Origin: Rhizobium sp. WYCCWR10014
Lineage (GTDB): Bacteria; Pseudomonadota; Alphaproteobacteria; Rhizobiales; Rhizobiaceae
Assembly (NCBI RefSeq): GCF_001657485.1
Contig: NZ_LXFU01000031.1
Coordinates: forward strand, 127,485 to 191,484
Length of the DNA stretch: 64,000 nt
Direction of reading: 5' to 3'
Shown: piece after piece, positions 45,346 to 54,315 of the stretch
How positions within the stretch are numbered: position 1 is the first letter of the stretch
Layout: every line of letters starts with the position of its first letter
Notes under the pieces: model-generated
What the model saw: only the letters and a program-made list of their open reading frames with translations
Told to the model about the DNA's origin: nothing
Databases searched by the model: none
Program-made: the position numbers and the translations under genes

Positions 45346-45993
45346 ATGGCGGCGGAAAGCCTCTCGGACCGTATCCTGCGCGAGAACGATGCTGTCCTTG
45401 GCGCGATGCTGAACCACCGCTTCGTCGCGGACGTGAAAAACGACAGATTGAGCAAGGAGGCTTTCGAGCGTTATCTCGTCTATGAAGGCGCCTTCGTCGA
45501 CAGCGCCATCTCGATCTTCGCCTATGCGGCGGCGACCGCCAAGACGATGACGCAGAAGCGCTGGCTGATCGCGGTCCTCGATGCGCTCGCCAACGAGCAG
45601 ATCGCCTATTTCGAGCGCACCTTCGCCAGCCGCGGCATCGATCCCTCGTCCTTCGACACCGGCATCGCCGAGGTCGAGGCCTTTCGCGCCGGCATGCTGG
45701 AGATCGCCCGCCAGGGCGGATTCCTCGACACGGTCGCGGCGATGTTTGCGGCCGAGTGGATGTACTGGACCTGGTCGAAGGAAGCAGCTGACCGCCCGAT
45801 CAGCGATCCGCTGCTGAAGGAATGGGTCGACCTGCATGTCGATCCGAATTTCGCGGGCCAGGCACAATGGCTGAAGAATGAACTCGACATTGCCGGAGAA
45901 ACGCTGGAAGAGGATGAAAAAGCGCGGCTCAGCGCGATCTTCGGCCGGGCAATGCAACTCGAGATCGATTTTCACGATGCGCCTTATCTTTAG
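45346..45993 (+). CDS. TenA/THI-4/PqqC-family helical protein (TenA_E-like)
   Basis: 215 aa all-helical protein. LVYEGAFVDSAISIFAYAAATA and FAAEWMYWTWSKEA match the TenA core, but the catalytic Cys of thiaminase II is absent and a Glu lies nearby, as in the TenA_E group. In this operon a thiamine-salvage job is not evident, so it may act on a product of the local pathway. ATG 45346 is chosen; an upstream in-frame ATG lies inside the BtpA-like gene. Confidence 0.8.
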   Translation: MAAESLSDRILRENDAVLGAMLNHRFVADVKNDRLSKEAFERYLVYEGAFVDSAISIFAYAAATAKTMTQKRWLIAVLDALANEQIAYFERTFASRGIDPSSFDTGIAEVEAFRAGMLEIARQGGFLDTVAAMFAAEWMYWTWSKEAADRPISDPLLKEWVDLHVDPNFAGQAQWLKNELDIAGETLEEDEKARLSAIFGRAMQLEIDFHDAPYL

Positions 45994-46016
45994 CTTCACC
46001 TTGCGAAAGCAGATGC

Positions 46017-46910
46017 ATGCGCGCCTACATAGTCGGTAACGTCGCCATCGACGAAACCATCGCCGTCTCCGAACTTCCCGTTATCGGCGCCTCAATCCTC
46101 GGCAATGCCGGTGGCAGCGATCTCGGTGGCAAGGGCACGAACCAGGCGGTCGTCATGGCCCGCTGCGGCGTTCCGACAACGCTGGTCGCGCCTGTCGGCA
46201 GGGATGCGAGGGCCGATACCATTCGCCATTACCTCGCGGACGAGCCGCTTCGGAGCGAACTGATCGAAATGGAAAATGCATCGAGCGATGTCTCGATCAT
46301 CTTCCGGCTGCCGGGCGGCGAGAATGCCATCGTCACGACGACGGAAGCGGCGCAGAGCCTGTCCCTGTCCGATGTCAGGCGGATCCTCTCGACGGCCGGT
46401 CATGGCGATCTCATGATGCTGCAGGGCAATCTGTCCGACCAGACGACCCGCGAGATCCTGGAGCATGCAAGAGCGATCGGCATGGTCACCGCCTTCAATC
46501 CCTCACCGGTGCGCTCCTATTTCTCTGATCTTTGGGGGTTGATCGACATCGCCTTCCTCAACAAGGGCGAGGCGCAGACCCTGACGGGAACGACAGGCAG
46601 GGAGGCCGCCGAATATCTGCTGAGCCGCGGGCTGCGCGAAATCGTCCTGACGCTGGGCGGCGACGGCGCGATGCTCGTGACCCGGCACGCCAGCATCGAA
46701 GTGCCCGCCCAGGTCTGCGATGTTGTGGATACAACGGGCGCAGGCGATACCTTCATGGCCGCAGCACTGTCATCCTGCGCGCTGCGCGGGCAGCGGCTGG
46801 ACCGGCTAGCCATCGAACACGCAGTCGCGGCCGCGGCCATCACCGTCTCAAGGCATGGAACCAGAAAGGCGTTTCCGACCATTTCCGAGCTTGAAGCGAT
46901 CCTGAGATAA
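46017..46910 (+). CDS. PfkB-family carbohydrate kinase (ribokinase-like)
   Basis: 297 aa sugar kinase. Signature 1 is GGKGTNQAV (37-45). Signature 2 is DTTGAGDTF with catalytic Asp244. Ribokinase-like N-terminus (YIVGNVAIDETI). It would phosphorylate the sugar released or imported by the operon. Start ATG 46017, 23 bp after the TenA-like gene. Confidence 0.92.
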   Translation: MRAYIVGNVAIDETIAVSELPVIGASILGNAGGSDLGGKGTNQAVVMARCGVPTTLVAPVGRDARADTIRHYLADEPLRSELIEMENASSDVSIIFRLPGGENAIVTTTEAAQSLSLSDVRRILSTAGHGDLMMLQGNLSDQTTREILEHARAIGMVTAFNPSPVRSYFSDLWGLIDIAFLNKGEAQTLTGTTGREAAEYLLSRGLREIVLTLGGDGAMLVTRHASIEVPAQVCDVVDTTGAGDTFMAAALSSCALRGQRLDRLAIEHAVAAAAITVSRHGTRKAFPTISELEAILR

Positions 46911-47006
46911 CCGGCACGGTGTGACGGGCGCTTCATAAAACCATCATCAGCCTCTGCGAAGGGATGGGCTTCTCGCGATTCCTTCCGTTACATCCGGACT
47001 TTCCTC

Positions 47007-47840
47007 ATGACATCACCCTCGATTACCGCGCGTCTTTCTCCGACCGCATCGTCCCGCCTTATCGTGCTTGCCGAAACGGTATTGAAGGCGGGCGAAACCG
47101 CCCGTGGCTCGCTGCGGCGACGAACGTCGGCAGAAATGCTCGCCAAGGCGCCGCGCGATTATCAGACCGAAATCGATGTCGCCGTCGAGCGGATCATCGT
47201 CGACGAGATGACGAAGGCCTTCCCGGACTATGCCATCCAAGGCGAGGAGGCCGTCGGCAACCGCACGGCCGCGCCGGAAACGCCTGTTATCTACATCGAC
47301 CCGATCGATGGTACGACCAATTACGCCTGGGGCATTCCGCATTTCGGCATGACGATCTCGATCGTCGAAAGCGGCAGGCTTGTCATGGGCGTCGTCTATG
47401 ACGCCATGCAGGATGAGCTGTTCAGCGCCGAGATCGACGGCGGCGCTTATCTCAACGGCGAACGCATCCGCTGCGCCGATGTCGGCGATATCGAGAACGT
47501 GCTCGTCGGCGCCGGCCTGCCGATTCCGGGCCAGGTCAAGGCGGTTACGGAAGAGGTCTATTTCGATGCAATCAAGCGCCTGATGGCCAATACGGCAGGC
47601 GTGCGCCGCCTCGGTTCGGCGGCACTGTCGATCGCCTATGTCGCCTGCGGCCGGCTGGACGGTTTCTTCGAGGACGGGCTCGCGATCCATGATTTCGGCG
47701 CCTCGGCGCTGCTGGTCGAAGAGGCGGGCGGCATCGTCACCCGGTTTTCCGGGGCCGAAGTCGACGGGCGGGGCGATATCCTTGCCGCCAGCAAGGCGCT
47801 GCATCCCTGGCTGCTGGAAGGTTTCCAGAGCAAGGCGTGA
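47007..47840 (+). CDS. Inositol monophosphatase family phosphatase
   Basis: 277 aa. The motifs GEEAVG (about residue 76), YIDPIDGTTNY (about 97) and HDFGASALLVEEAGG (about 230; usually WD in the family) are visible. It lies 96 bp after the kinase gene and converges on the ABC ATPase gene with a 19-bp gap. It could belong to the preceding operon or be separately transcribed. The exact sugar phosphate is unknown. Confidence 0.88.
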   Translation: MTSPSITARLSPTASSRLIVLAETVLKAGETARGSLRRRTSAEMLAKAPRDYQTEIDVAVERIIVDEMTKAFPDYAIQGEEAVGNRTAAPETPVIYIDPIDGTTNYAWGIPHFGMTISIVESGRLVMGVVYDAMQDELFSAEIDGGAYLNGERIRCADVGDIENVLVGAGLPIPGQVKAVTEEVYFDAIKRLMANTAGVRRLGSAALSIAYVACGRLDGFFEDGLAIHDFGASALLVEEAGGIVTRFSGAEVDGRGDILAASKALHPWLLEGFQSKA

Positions 47841-47859
47841 ACCGGCACATTCCTACCGT

Positions 47860-48939
47860 CTAAACCCGCAGGAGCTCTTCGATCTCCACATCGCCCTTTG
47901 CCGGCATCGACTGATGGACCAGCGCGTTGTCGCGAAAGACGAAAAAGCCGGCGAAGCTCGGCTCGACCCTCATCCCGGCCCGGATGCGATCGTCCGGCGC
48001 CACCATCGCCTTCAGGCGGGTGCCGTCGGCAAGATCGATATCGACCATCTTGTGGGTGCCGAAATCGACGGCGCGGTGGACGGTTGCCGCGTCCGGCCGG
48101 TCGGAGGGACGGATCGTCAGCGCTTCCGGGCGGGTGGCCAGCGTCACTGGCCCGTCCTCGACGGGAACGGCAAGCGGAAAGAGCGGATGCTCGCAGACAC
48201 CGTTTCTAACGCGGCTCTGGACAAAATTCATCGAGCCGATGAAACCGGCGACGAAGGCCGTCTGCGGCTGTCGGTAGATGGTGCTTGGCGGCGCGATCTG
48301 TTCGGTACGTCCGTCGCGCATGACGACGATGCGGTCGGCGAGCGCTAAGGCCTCGTCCTGACCGTGTGTGACGAAGAGCGTGGTGATGCCGAGGCGCTGT
48401 TGGATATCGCGCACCTCCTCCCGTAGCCTCTCGCGCAGATGCTGGTCGAGGCTGGCGAAGGGCTCGTCGAGCAGAAGGATCTTCGGTTCGAGCACGAGCG
48501 AGCGGGCAAGGGCGACACGCTGCTGCTGGCCGCCTGACAGTTGCGTCGTCATCCGGCGGCCGTAATCGGCAAGACCGACAAGCGCCAGTCCAGCCTCGAC
48601 ACGCTCACGGATTTCCGCTTTCGGCAGCCGGCGAAGCTTCAGGCCAAAAGCGATATTGTTGAAGACGTCCATGTGCGTCCAGAGCGCATGGCTCTGGAAC
48701 ACCATGCCGGTCGGGCGCCGCTCGGGCGGCAGCGTCGTCACATCCTTCGCGTCGATGCGGATGGTTCCGCCGCTCGGGCGCTCGAAGCCGCCGATCATTC
48801 TGAGAAGCGTCGATTTGCCGGAACCGGATGGGCCGAGCAGGCAAACGAGCTCGCCGTCGCCCACTTCGAGCGAGAAGTCGCGAACGGCAAAGGTGGTCCC
48901 GAACAGCTTCGAAACACCCTCGATCGCCAGATGTGCCAT
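47860..48939 (-). CDS. ABC ATPase of iron/polyamine/phosphonate-type importer
   Basis: 359 aa PotA/FbpC-like ATPase. Walker A GPSGSGKST, Q-loop VFQSHALWTHMD, LSGGQQQR, Walker B LLLDEPFASLDQ and H-loop FVTHGQDEAL are intact, with a C-terminal TOBE domain. ATG 48939 (MAHLAIEGVSK) is chosen over the longer open frame. Last gene of a binding protein-permease-permease-ATPase operon, 34 bp after the permease. Confidence 0.9.
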   Translation of the reverse strand: MAHLAIEGVSKLFGTTFAVRDFSLEVGDGELVCLLGPSGSGKSTLLRMIGGFERPSGGTIRIDAKDVTTLPPERRPTGMVFQSHALWTHMDVFNNIAFGLKLRRLPKAEIRERVEAGLALVGLADYGRRMTTQLSGGQQQRVALARSLVLEPKILLLDEPFASLDQHLRERLREEVRDIQQRLGITTLFVTHGQDEALALADRIVVMRDGRTEQIAPPSTIYRQPQTAFVAGFIGSMNFVQSRVRNGVCEHPLFPLAVPVEDGPVTLATRPEALTIRPSDRPDAATVHRAVDFGTHKMVDIDLADGTRLKAMVAPDDRIRAGMRVEPSFAGFFVFRDNALVHQSMPAKGDVEIEELLRV

Positions 48940-48973
48940 TCTCAAACCCTTTCCTGAACTGACGCGCAAGGCT

Positions 48974-49801
48974 TCATGCGCCGAAGCCTCTCGCAAACGC
49001 GCCGGTGCCGATCACCCGGCGGGCAAACATCAGCGCGATGAAGGACGGCACCCACAGCATGACTGACAGTACGGCGCCGTATTGCACGACGATCTGGTTG
49101 TTGATGAAGCTGATCATCAGCACCGGCATGGTGCGAATCTCCGGCGCGCCGATCAGCCAGGCGCCTTCGGTCTCGTAGAAGGTGCCGACGAAGGTCAAGA
49201 GCAGCGCGGCTGATATCGTCGGTGCGGCCTGCGGCAGCGTGATCGACCAGAAGACGCGCAGCGGCGTTGCACCGGCATCGCGTGCTGCCTCTTCCATGCG
49301 CCGGTCGACATTCTGAAAGGCTGCGACCGGAATCCAGATCATCAGCATCAGCGTGCCGACGAGCTGGATCAGTACGACGCCCCAGAAGGTGCTGATCAGG
49401 CCGAGCTGCAGGAAGATGCCGGCAATGGCGACGAGCAGGCCGAATTTCGGAAAGGCATGTGATGCGAGGAACGACAGGAACAGGATGTTCCTGCCGGGAA
49501 AGCGCATGCGCGCGAAAGCATAGGCGGCGGGAAGGCAGATGACGGCGGAAAGAATGGTGACCGTCGTCGTCAGTCGCAGGCTGAGGAAGAGTGCGTCCCA
49601 GACATCCCCGCGCGCCAGCGTCTGGCCCCAGAAGCGCAGGCCGAACTGCTGCGGGATCACCGAGGGGTAACGCCAGACCTCGGTGAAGGCCCATGTGCCG
49701 ACGACGATCAGCGGCAACGCGATGAACAGCGTCAGCAGGCACGCGAAGAGCAGGCCGATCCAGTCGAAGCGCAGGCCGAAGTTCGATCTGCCGGCATTCA
49801 T
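48974..49801 (-). CDS. ABC permease (PotC/FbpB-like)
   Basis: 275 aa, six predicted membrane helices. The EAA loop is RRMEEAARDAGATPLRVFWSITLPQAAP. ATG 49801 overlaps the stop of the upstream permease gene; the longer frame is an artefact of reading through that gene. Confidence 0.9.
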   Translation of the reverse strand: MNAGRSNFGLRFDWIGLLFACLLTLFIALPLIVVGTWAFTEVWRYPSVIPQQFGLRFWGQTLARGDVWDALFLSLRLTTTVTILSAVICLPAAYAFARMRFPGRNILFLSFLASHAFPKFGLLVAIAGIFLQLGLISTFWGVVLIQLVGTLMLMIWIPVAAFQNVDRRMEEAARDAGATPLRVFWSITLPQAAPTISAALLLTFVGTFYETEGAWLIGAPEIRTMPVLMISFINNQIVVQYGAVLSVMLWVPSFIALMFARRVIGTGAFARGFGA

Positions 49802-50688
49802 GGCTGGGCCTCGCGGTTGCGGGCGATCGACCTGATGTAGAGGATGCCGAAGATCAGGCAGAAGCCGAACGTGATGACGGCCTGGGTCATGGCGTTCAGC
49901 GGGTCGTTCACATCGGCGAAGGTGCGCTGCATGAACGGCCCCATCATCTCCGGCGATGCCGAGCCGAGCACATAGGGTAGGGTGAAGGCGGAGAAGATGC
50001 CAAGCACCGCAAAGGAAGCGGTCACCAGGAGCGAGTTCCCCATGCGCGGCAGGATGATCGAGAGGAAGACCCGAAGCGGCCTTGCGCCGACATCGCGGGC
50101 GGCTTCGATCGCACTGTTCGAAATGGAGGAAAGCCCTGATGTCAGCATCAGCACCGTGAGCGGAAGGTTGTCCCAGACGAGACCGATGACCGGTCCCCAC
50201 GGCGTCAGATAGGGCGTGCGCAGCTTGGGAAGGCCGACGGAATTCAGCAACAGGTCGACGGTGCCGTTCGGGCCGATCGTCCTGATCAGCGCATAAGCGA
50301 GAATGATCGATGGCACGAACATCGGAAAGATCGCCAGGCCCTGCACATAGGCAGCAAATCGCCCCTGCGAGAACCGAAGGTAAAGCGCGATCGGAAGGCC
50401 GATCGCCAGAAGCAGGATACCGCAGACGGCGGTGGTCCAGAGCGTCAGCCATAGATTGCCGAGGCTGTAGCCGTCGGTGAAGAAGAAGCGGTAGGAGGCA
50501 AGCGAGAATTCCGTCGCTCCGTCAGGGCCTCGAACAAAGATTGTGCCAACGACCGCCGAAAGGATCGGAAAGACGACCAGCCATGCAACCAGGAAGACCG
50601 GCAGAGCAACGAGGAGGAGCCCGATAGAGCTCCCCCTTCCGATGGATCGGGGACGGCGCAGAACCGCCGGCGCAGTATCGGTGGACAT
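49798..50688 (-). CDS. ABC permease (PotB/FbpB-like)
   Basis: 296 aa, six predicted membrane helices (first at IGLLLVALPVFLVAWLVVFPIL). The EAA loop is NSAIEAARDVGARPLRVFLSIILPRMG. The start overlaps the binding-protein stop as TGATG; the end overlaps the next permease. Confidence 0.9.
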   Translation of the reverse strand: MSTDTAPAVLRRPRSIGRGSSIGLLLVALPVFLVAWLVVFPILSAVVGTIFVRGPDGATEFSLASYRFFFTDGYSLGNLWLTLWTTAVCGILLLAIGLPIALYLRFSQGRFAAYVQGLAIFPMFVPSIILAYALIRTIGPNGTVDLLLNSVGLPKLRTPYLTPWGPVIGLVWDNLPLTVLMLTSGLSSISNSAIEAARDVGARPLRVFLSIILPRMGNSLLVTASFAVLGIFSAFTLPYVLGSASPEMMGPFMQRTFADVNDPLNAMTQAVITFGFCLIFGILYIRSIARNREAQP

Positions 50689-51833
50689 CAGGTGCGGCTG
50701 ATGCCCGGAGCGACGTTGCGGTACCAGCCGTCGGCGATCGCCTTTTCCCAATCGCCACTCGGGAAAGTCGGGATTGTTGAGGGAATGACGTCGGCATACT
50801 TCTTGCGAAGATCGTCGGAGATGTGATCCCACGAGATGGCGGGGAAACCGCCGATCTCGGTTATGATCGCTTCCTGCATTTCCTTCGTCAGCATGAATGC
50901 GGCGAGCTTCAGGGCCGCATCCTTGTTGGCCCCGTTCGAGAAGACGGTGATGCTGGAGAAGCCGCCGCAAAGGGCGAGATCGGTAAGCTGCACGAGACCG
51001 GTCGTATCAGGCAGAACGCCCTGGGAGATCGCCTGCAGCACTTGGTCCGACCAGACCGGCACCATGGTGACCACGCCTTGGGCGAGCAGCTGGATCGACT
51101 GGGTGTTGCCGGCCGTGTAGGCGCCCTTGTCGTAGAGCGCCGGGGCAAGGTCGTTGAGGATCTTCCAGGCCGGCGTCAGCGTTTCGGTGGCGAAGTCGGC
51201 GGTAAAATTGTCGACCTTGAACTTCTTCGGGTCGCGGCCATTGGCCTCATGGATCGCGCGGCGGACGAAATTTCCGCCCGAACCGCCCTTGTCAGGACGG
51301 TTGTAAATGAACTGGCCCGGATTGGCCTTGATCCAGGCGGTGAGCTGATCCCAGCTCTTCGGCGCATCCTTCGGATCGAGCTTGGTCGTGTCGTAGGCGA
51401 GAAGGACCTGCGAACCGCGATAGGGAAGGGAGTAGGGCGTATCGAAGGCAAGCGGGTTGATATGGTCGTAACCCTCGATGTTCTCGGCGGAGAACTTCAC
51501 CCAGAGGCCGGCATCCATGCCGCCCGATGGCAGACGCGGATCGAATTGCTCGAAAAGGTCGGCCTGCGGATCGGTCTTCGTCTTCAGCGCGGCGAGCGCA
51601 CGGTCGGCGATGGCGCGCAAGCCGTTATTGTCGCCGGCGTCGGTCACCTTCAACGCGACGCCAGGATGCGCCTTTTCGAAGGCCGGACGGATGACATTGT
51701 TCCAGAGGTCGACGATATTGGCATCCGAACCACTGTAGAGATCGATCGTGTCGGCGGCGGCCGATGCGACACGCGGAAGAGCCAGCAGACCGGCTGCAGC
51801 TGATGATGTGATCAGAAATTCGCGTCTATTCAT
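50688..51833 (-). CDS. Periplasmic binding protein (iron/polyamine/phosphonate type, family 1)
   Basis: 381 aa with a twin-arginine-like signal (NRREFLITSSAAAGLLALP, cleavage near ASA) and the fold of PotD/FbpA/2-aminoethylphosphonate-binding proteins (IDLYSGSDANIVDLWNNVIRPAFEKAHPG; VLLAYDTTKLDPKDAPKSWDQL). The ligand cannot be decided from sequence. First gene of the operon, divergent from msrA. Confidence 0.88.
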   Translation of the reverse strand: MNRREFLITSSAAAGLLALPRVASAAADTIDLYSGSDANIVDLWNNVIRPAFEKAHPGVALKVTDAGDNNGLRAIADRALAALKTKTDPQADLFEQFDPRLPSGGMDAGLWVKFSAENIEGYDHINPLAFDTPYSLPYRGSQVLLAYDTTKLDPKDAPKSWDQLTAWIKANPGQFIYNRPDKGGSGGNFVRRAIHEANGRDPKKFKVDNFTADFATETLTPAWKILNDLAPALYDKGAYTAGNTQSIQLLAQGVVTMVPVWSDQVLQAISQGVLPDTTGLVQLTDLALCGGFSSITVFSNGANKDAALKLAAFMLTKEMQEAIITEIGGFPAISWDHISDDLRKKYADVIPSTIPTFPSGDWEKAIADGWYRNVAPGISRT

Positions 51834-52018
51834 AACCCGTCTCCATCAGGTGTCGAGGCTCAGCCTCCGCAGGATTGTCTGAGGCCTTGCTAGCGCCGGC
51901 TCGTAACATCGACATGACAGATCGGGCGTATCTGGGGGAAATTGCACAGCTGTGCTCTTTGCACCGTGTGGAAATCGGCGGCAGGAGATACTATCTCTTG
52001 CGGAAAAGGAGATATCCA

Positions 52019-52528
52019 ATGACCGAAGAACGTGCAGTCCTCGCCGGCGGTTGCTTCTGGGGCATGCAGGACCTGATCCGCCGATACAAGGGCGTGATTT
52101 CGACCCGCGTCGGCTATACCGGCGGCGATGTGCCGAATGCCACCTACCGCAACCACGGAACCCATGCCGAGGCGATCGAGATCATCTTCGACCCCTCAAG
52201 GATCAGCTATCGGGAAATCCTCGAATTCTTCTTCCAGATCCACGACCCGAGCACGCGCAACCGCCAGGGCAACGATGTTGGCTTGAGCTACCGCTCGGCG
52301 ATCTTCTACGTCAGCCCTGAGCAGGAGCGCGTCGCCAAAGACACGATCGCCGATGTCGACGCATCAGGCCTGTGGCCCGGCAAGGTCGTCACCGAAGTCG
52401 TGCCGGTTAGCGATTTCTGGGAGGCAGAACCCGAGCACCAGGATTATCTGGAGCGCATTCCGAACGGCTATACCTGCCACTTTGTCCGGCCCGGCTGGAA
52501 ACTGCCGGTCCGCCAGAAGATCGCCTGA
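52019..52528 (+). CDS. msrA: Peptide methionine-S-sulfoxide reductase
   Basis: 169 aa cytosolic repair enzyme that reduces methionine-S-sulfoxide. The catalytic motif is GCFWG with Cys12; [25 protein letters not shown] is typical of MsrA. ATG 52019 has a strong AAGGAGAT site; the open frame upstream to 51875 has no support. It converges on the LysR gene. It may be functionally unrelated to its neighbours. Confidence 0.95.
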   Translation: MTEERAVLAGGCFWGMQDLIRRYKGVISTRVGYTGGDVPNATYRNHGTHAEAIEIIFDPSRISYREILEFFFQIHDPSTRNRQGNDVGLSYRSAIFYVSPEQERVAKDTIADVDASGLWPGKVVTEVVPVSDFWEAEPEHQDYLERIPNGYTCHFVRPGWKLPVRQKIA

Positions 52529-52534
52529 AATTGA

Positions 52535-53407
52535 TCAGGCTCCCATCGCCGCGCGGCTGGTTTCCAGAAGCGCGGCGACGAGATTTGTCCTCGGCGAGGA
52601 TCGCGTCACCACGATGCCGACCGTGCGAACGGCGGACGAGCGGGGCAGGGGCAGCTTGAGGATATCAAGGCCAGCCGGCCAGGGCGGCGCCCAATCGGGC
52701 ACGATCGAGATTCCGAGACCGCGGTCTACCATCACCGCGATTGCCTCCAGCGCGTCGAGCTCGTAACGCTCGACTGGATGGATGCCGATCTCGCGCAGAT
52801 ATTCGTCGGCGATGTGACCACCCCACTGGTTGCGGTCGTAGCGGATGAAGGGCAGGGTCTTCAACAGTTCGAGCGGATCCGCTCCCTCACAGTCCCGCGG
52901 AGCGATCAGCACCAGGGGTTCCTGGCGCAGCTTGTTGAAGGTCAACGTCTTCTGCATCGGAAATCGAGGTTCGATGATGAAGGCCGCATCCAGCGCGCCG
53001 TTCAAAACCTCGGCATAGAGGTCCATCGAAGCGCCCGGCTTGAGGAAGATCTCGATCAGCGGATAGTCTTGGGCGAGACGGTGGAGAATGTCGGGCACGA
53101 GACCGGTCAGCGCCGTATTGATCGCCCCGATCCGCATCTCGCCCGAAATCGTCGCGGTGCCGGCCATCGCCTTCAAGTCGCGTGTATCGCGCACCAGATC
53201 CCTGCAGCGGTCGAGAATGGCAAAACCCGCCTCCGTCGGCCGCATGACGCGGCCGGAACGCACCAGCAGCCGCACGCCGAGCTCGGCCTCCAATGCGCGG
53301 ATGCGCTGGGCAACGGCCGCAGGCGTAAGATTCAGCCGCTGGGCCGCCTCCGCCAGCGAGTGCCGCTCGGCAACGACAATGAAGGTTTCGAGAAAACGCG
53401 TATCCAT
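52535..53407 (-). CDS. LysR-family transcriptional regulator
   Basis: 290 aa. N-terminal winged helix (HSLAEAAQRLNLTPAAVAQRIRALEAELG) and C-terminal co-inducer domain. Divergent from the SDR/RraA-like pair, with a 95-bp shared promoter region, so it is probably their regulator. It converges on msrA with a 6-bp gap. Confidence 0.92.
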   Translation of the reverse strand: MDTRFLETFIVVAERHSLAEAAQRLNLTPAAVAQRIRALEAELGVRLLVRSGRVMRPTEAGFAILDRCRDLVRDTRDLKAMAGTATISGEMRIGAINTALTGLVPDILHRLAQDYPLIEIFLKPGASMDLYAEVLNGALDAAFIIEPRFPMQKTLTFNKLRQEPLVLIAPRDCEGADPLELLKTLPFIRYDRNQWGGHIADEYLREIGIHPVERYELDALEAIAVMVDRGLGISIVPDWAPPWPAGLDILKLPLPRSSAVRTVGIVVTRSSPRTNLVAALLETSRAAMGA

Positions 53408-53408
53408 C

Positions 53409-53423
53409 GATAGTTTTTCTATC
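53409..53423. promoter_or_regulatory. Short inverted repeat before the LysR gene
   Basis: GATAG and CTATC are perfect complements around five Ts, directly before the LysR start codon and within the divergent promoter region. It could be part of an autoregulatory LysR site; 5-bp arms make this weak. Confidence 0.3.
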
Positions 53424-53502
53424 TCTTGAACGAAGCAGAAGCCATATTTTATTTATAGTCCGTTGCTCCGAAAGATGGCCGATCATTGAGGAGACGGATG
53501 GA

Positions 53503-54288
53503 ATGGATTTCGGCCTGAAGGACAAGACGGCCCTGGTGCTCGGCGCCGGCGGCGGATTGGGCAGCGCGATTGCCGTCAAGCTTGCGCGCGAAGGCGCCAG
53601 AATTGCCGCGGCGGATATCGATCTCGCCGCCGCTGAGAAGACCACGGCTGCGATCGAATCCGAAGGCGGCAAGGCACTGGCTCTGCAATGGGACCTTTCC
53701 GATCTCGGTTCGATCGATGCGCATGTCGCTGCAATCGAACAGCAGTTCGGACCGGTCGATATCCTCGTCAACAATACCGGCGGCCCACCGCCGACCACCG
53801 TCTCCGGCCAGGATCCGACGCTCTGGAACCAGTATTTCCAGAGCATGGTGCTCTCCGTCATCGCTATTACCGATCGCGTGCTGCCTCAGATGCGGGCGCG
53901 CAAATGGGGGCGCATCGTCACCTCGACCTCGTCGGGCGTGGTCGCGCCGATCCCCAATCTCGGAATCTCGAATGCGCTGCGCCTGTCATTGGTCGGCTGG
54001 TCGAAAACGCTGGCGCGTGAGGTCGGGCGCGACGGCATCACCGTCAACATCGTCCTGCCGGGCCGGATCGCCACCGGCCGCATCACCTTCCTCGACGAGC
54101 AGAAGGCCAAACGCGAAAACCGCTCCGTCGATGACGTCGTCGCAGAAAGCACCGGCAGCATTCCGCTTGGCCGCTATGGCCGGCCGGAAGAATATGGCAA
54201 TGTCGTCACCTTCCTTGCGAGCGAGCCTGCCTCCTACCTCACCGGATCGGTGATCCGCGTCGATGGTGGCATGATCCAGAGCATCTGA
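53503..54288 (+). CDS. SDR-family protein with altered catalytic residues
   Basis: 261 aa Rossmann-fold protein. The cofactor motif is GAGGGLG, then LVNNTGGPPP. Where classical short-chain dehydrogenases have YxxxK this one reads ISNALRLSL, so the catalytic Tyr and Lys are missing; the upstream Ser (STSSG) is kept. It fits the known atypical 3-oxoacyl-ACP-reductase-like SDR subgroup. It is 27 bp before the RraA-like gene and divergent from a LysR regulator. Confidence 0.85.
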   Translation: MDFGLKDKTALVLGAGGGLGSAIAVKLAREGARIAAADIDLAAAEKTTAAIESEGGKALALQWDLSDLGSIDAHVAAIEQQFGPVDILVNNTGGPPPTTVSGQDPTLWNQYFQSMVLSVIAITDRVLPQMRARKWGRIVTSTSSGVVAPIPNLGISNALRLSLVGWSKTLAREVGRDGITVNIVLPGRIATGRITFLDEQKAKRENRSVDDVVAESTGSIPLGRYGRPEEYGNVVTFLASEPASYLTGSVIRVDGGMIQSI

Positions 54289-54315
54289 CAGAAACCGAAT
54301 TGGAACCGATACCCG

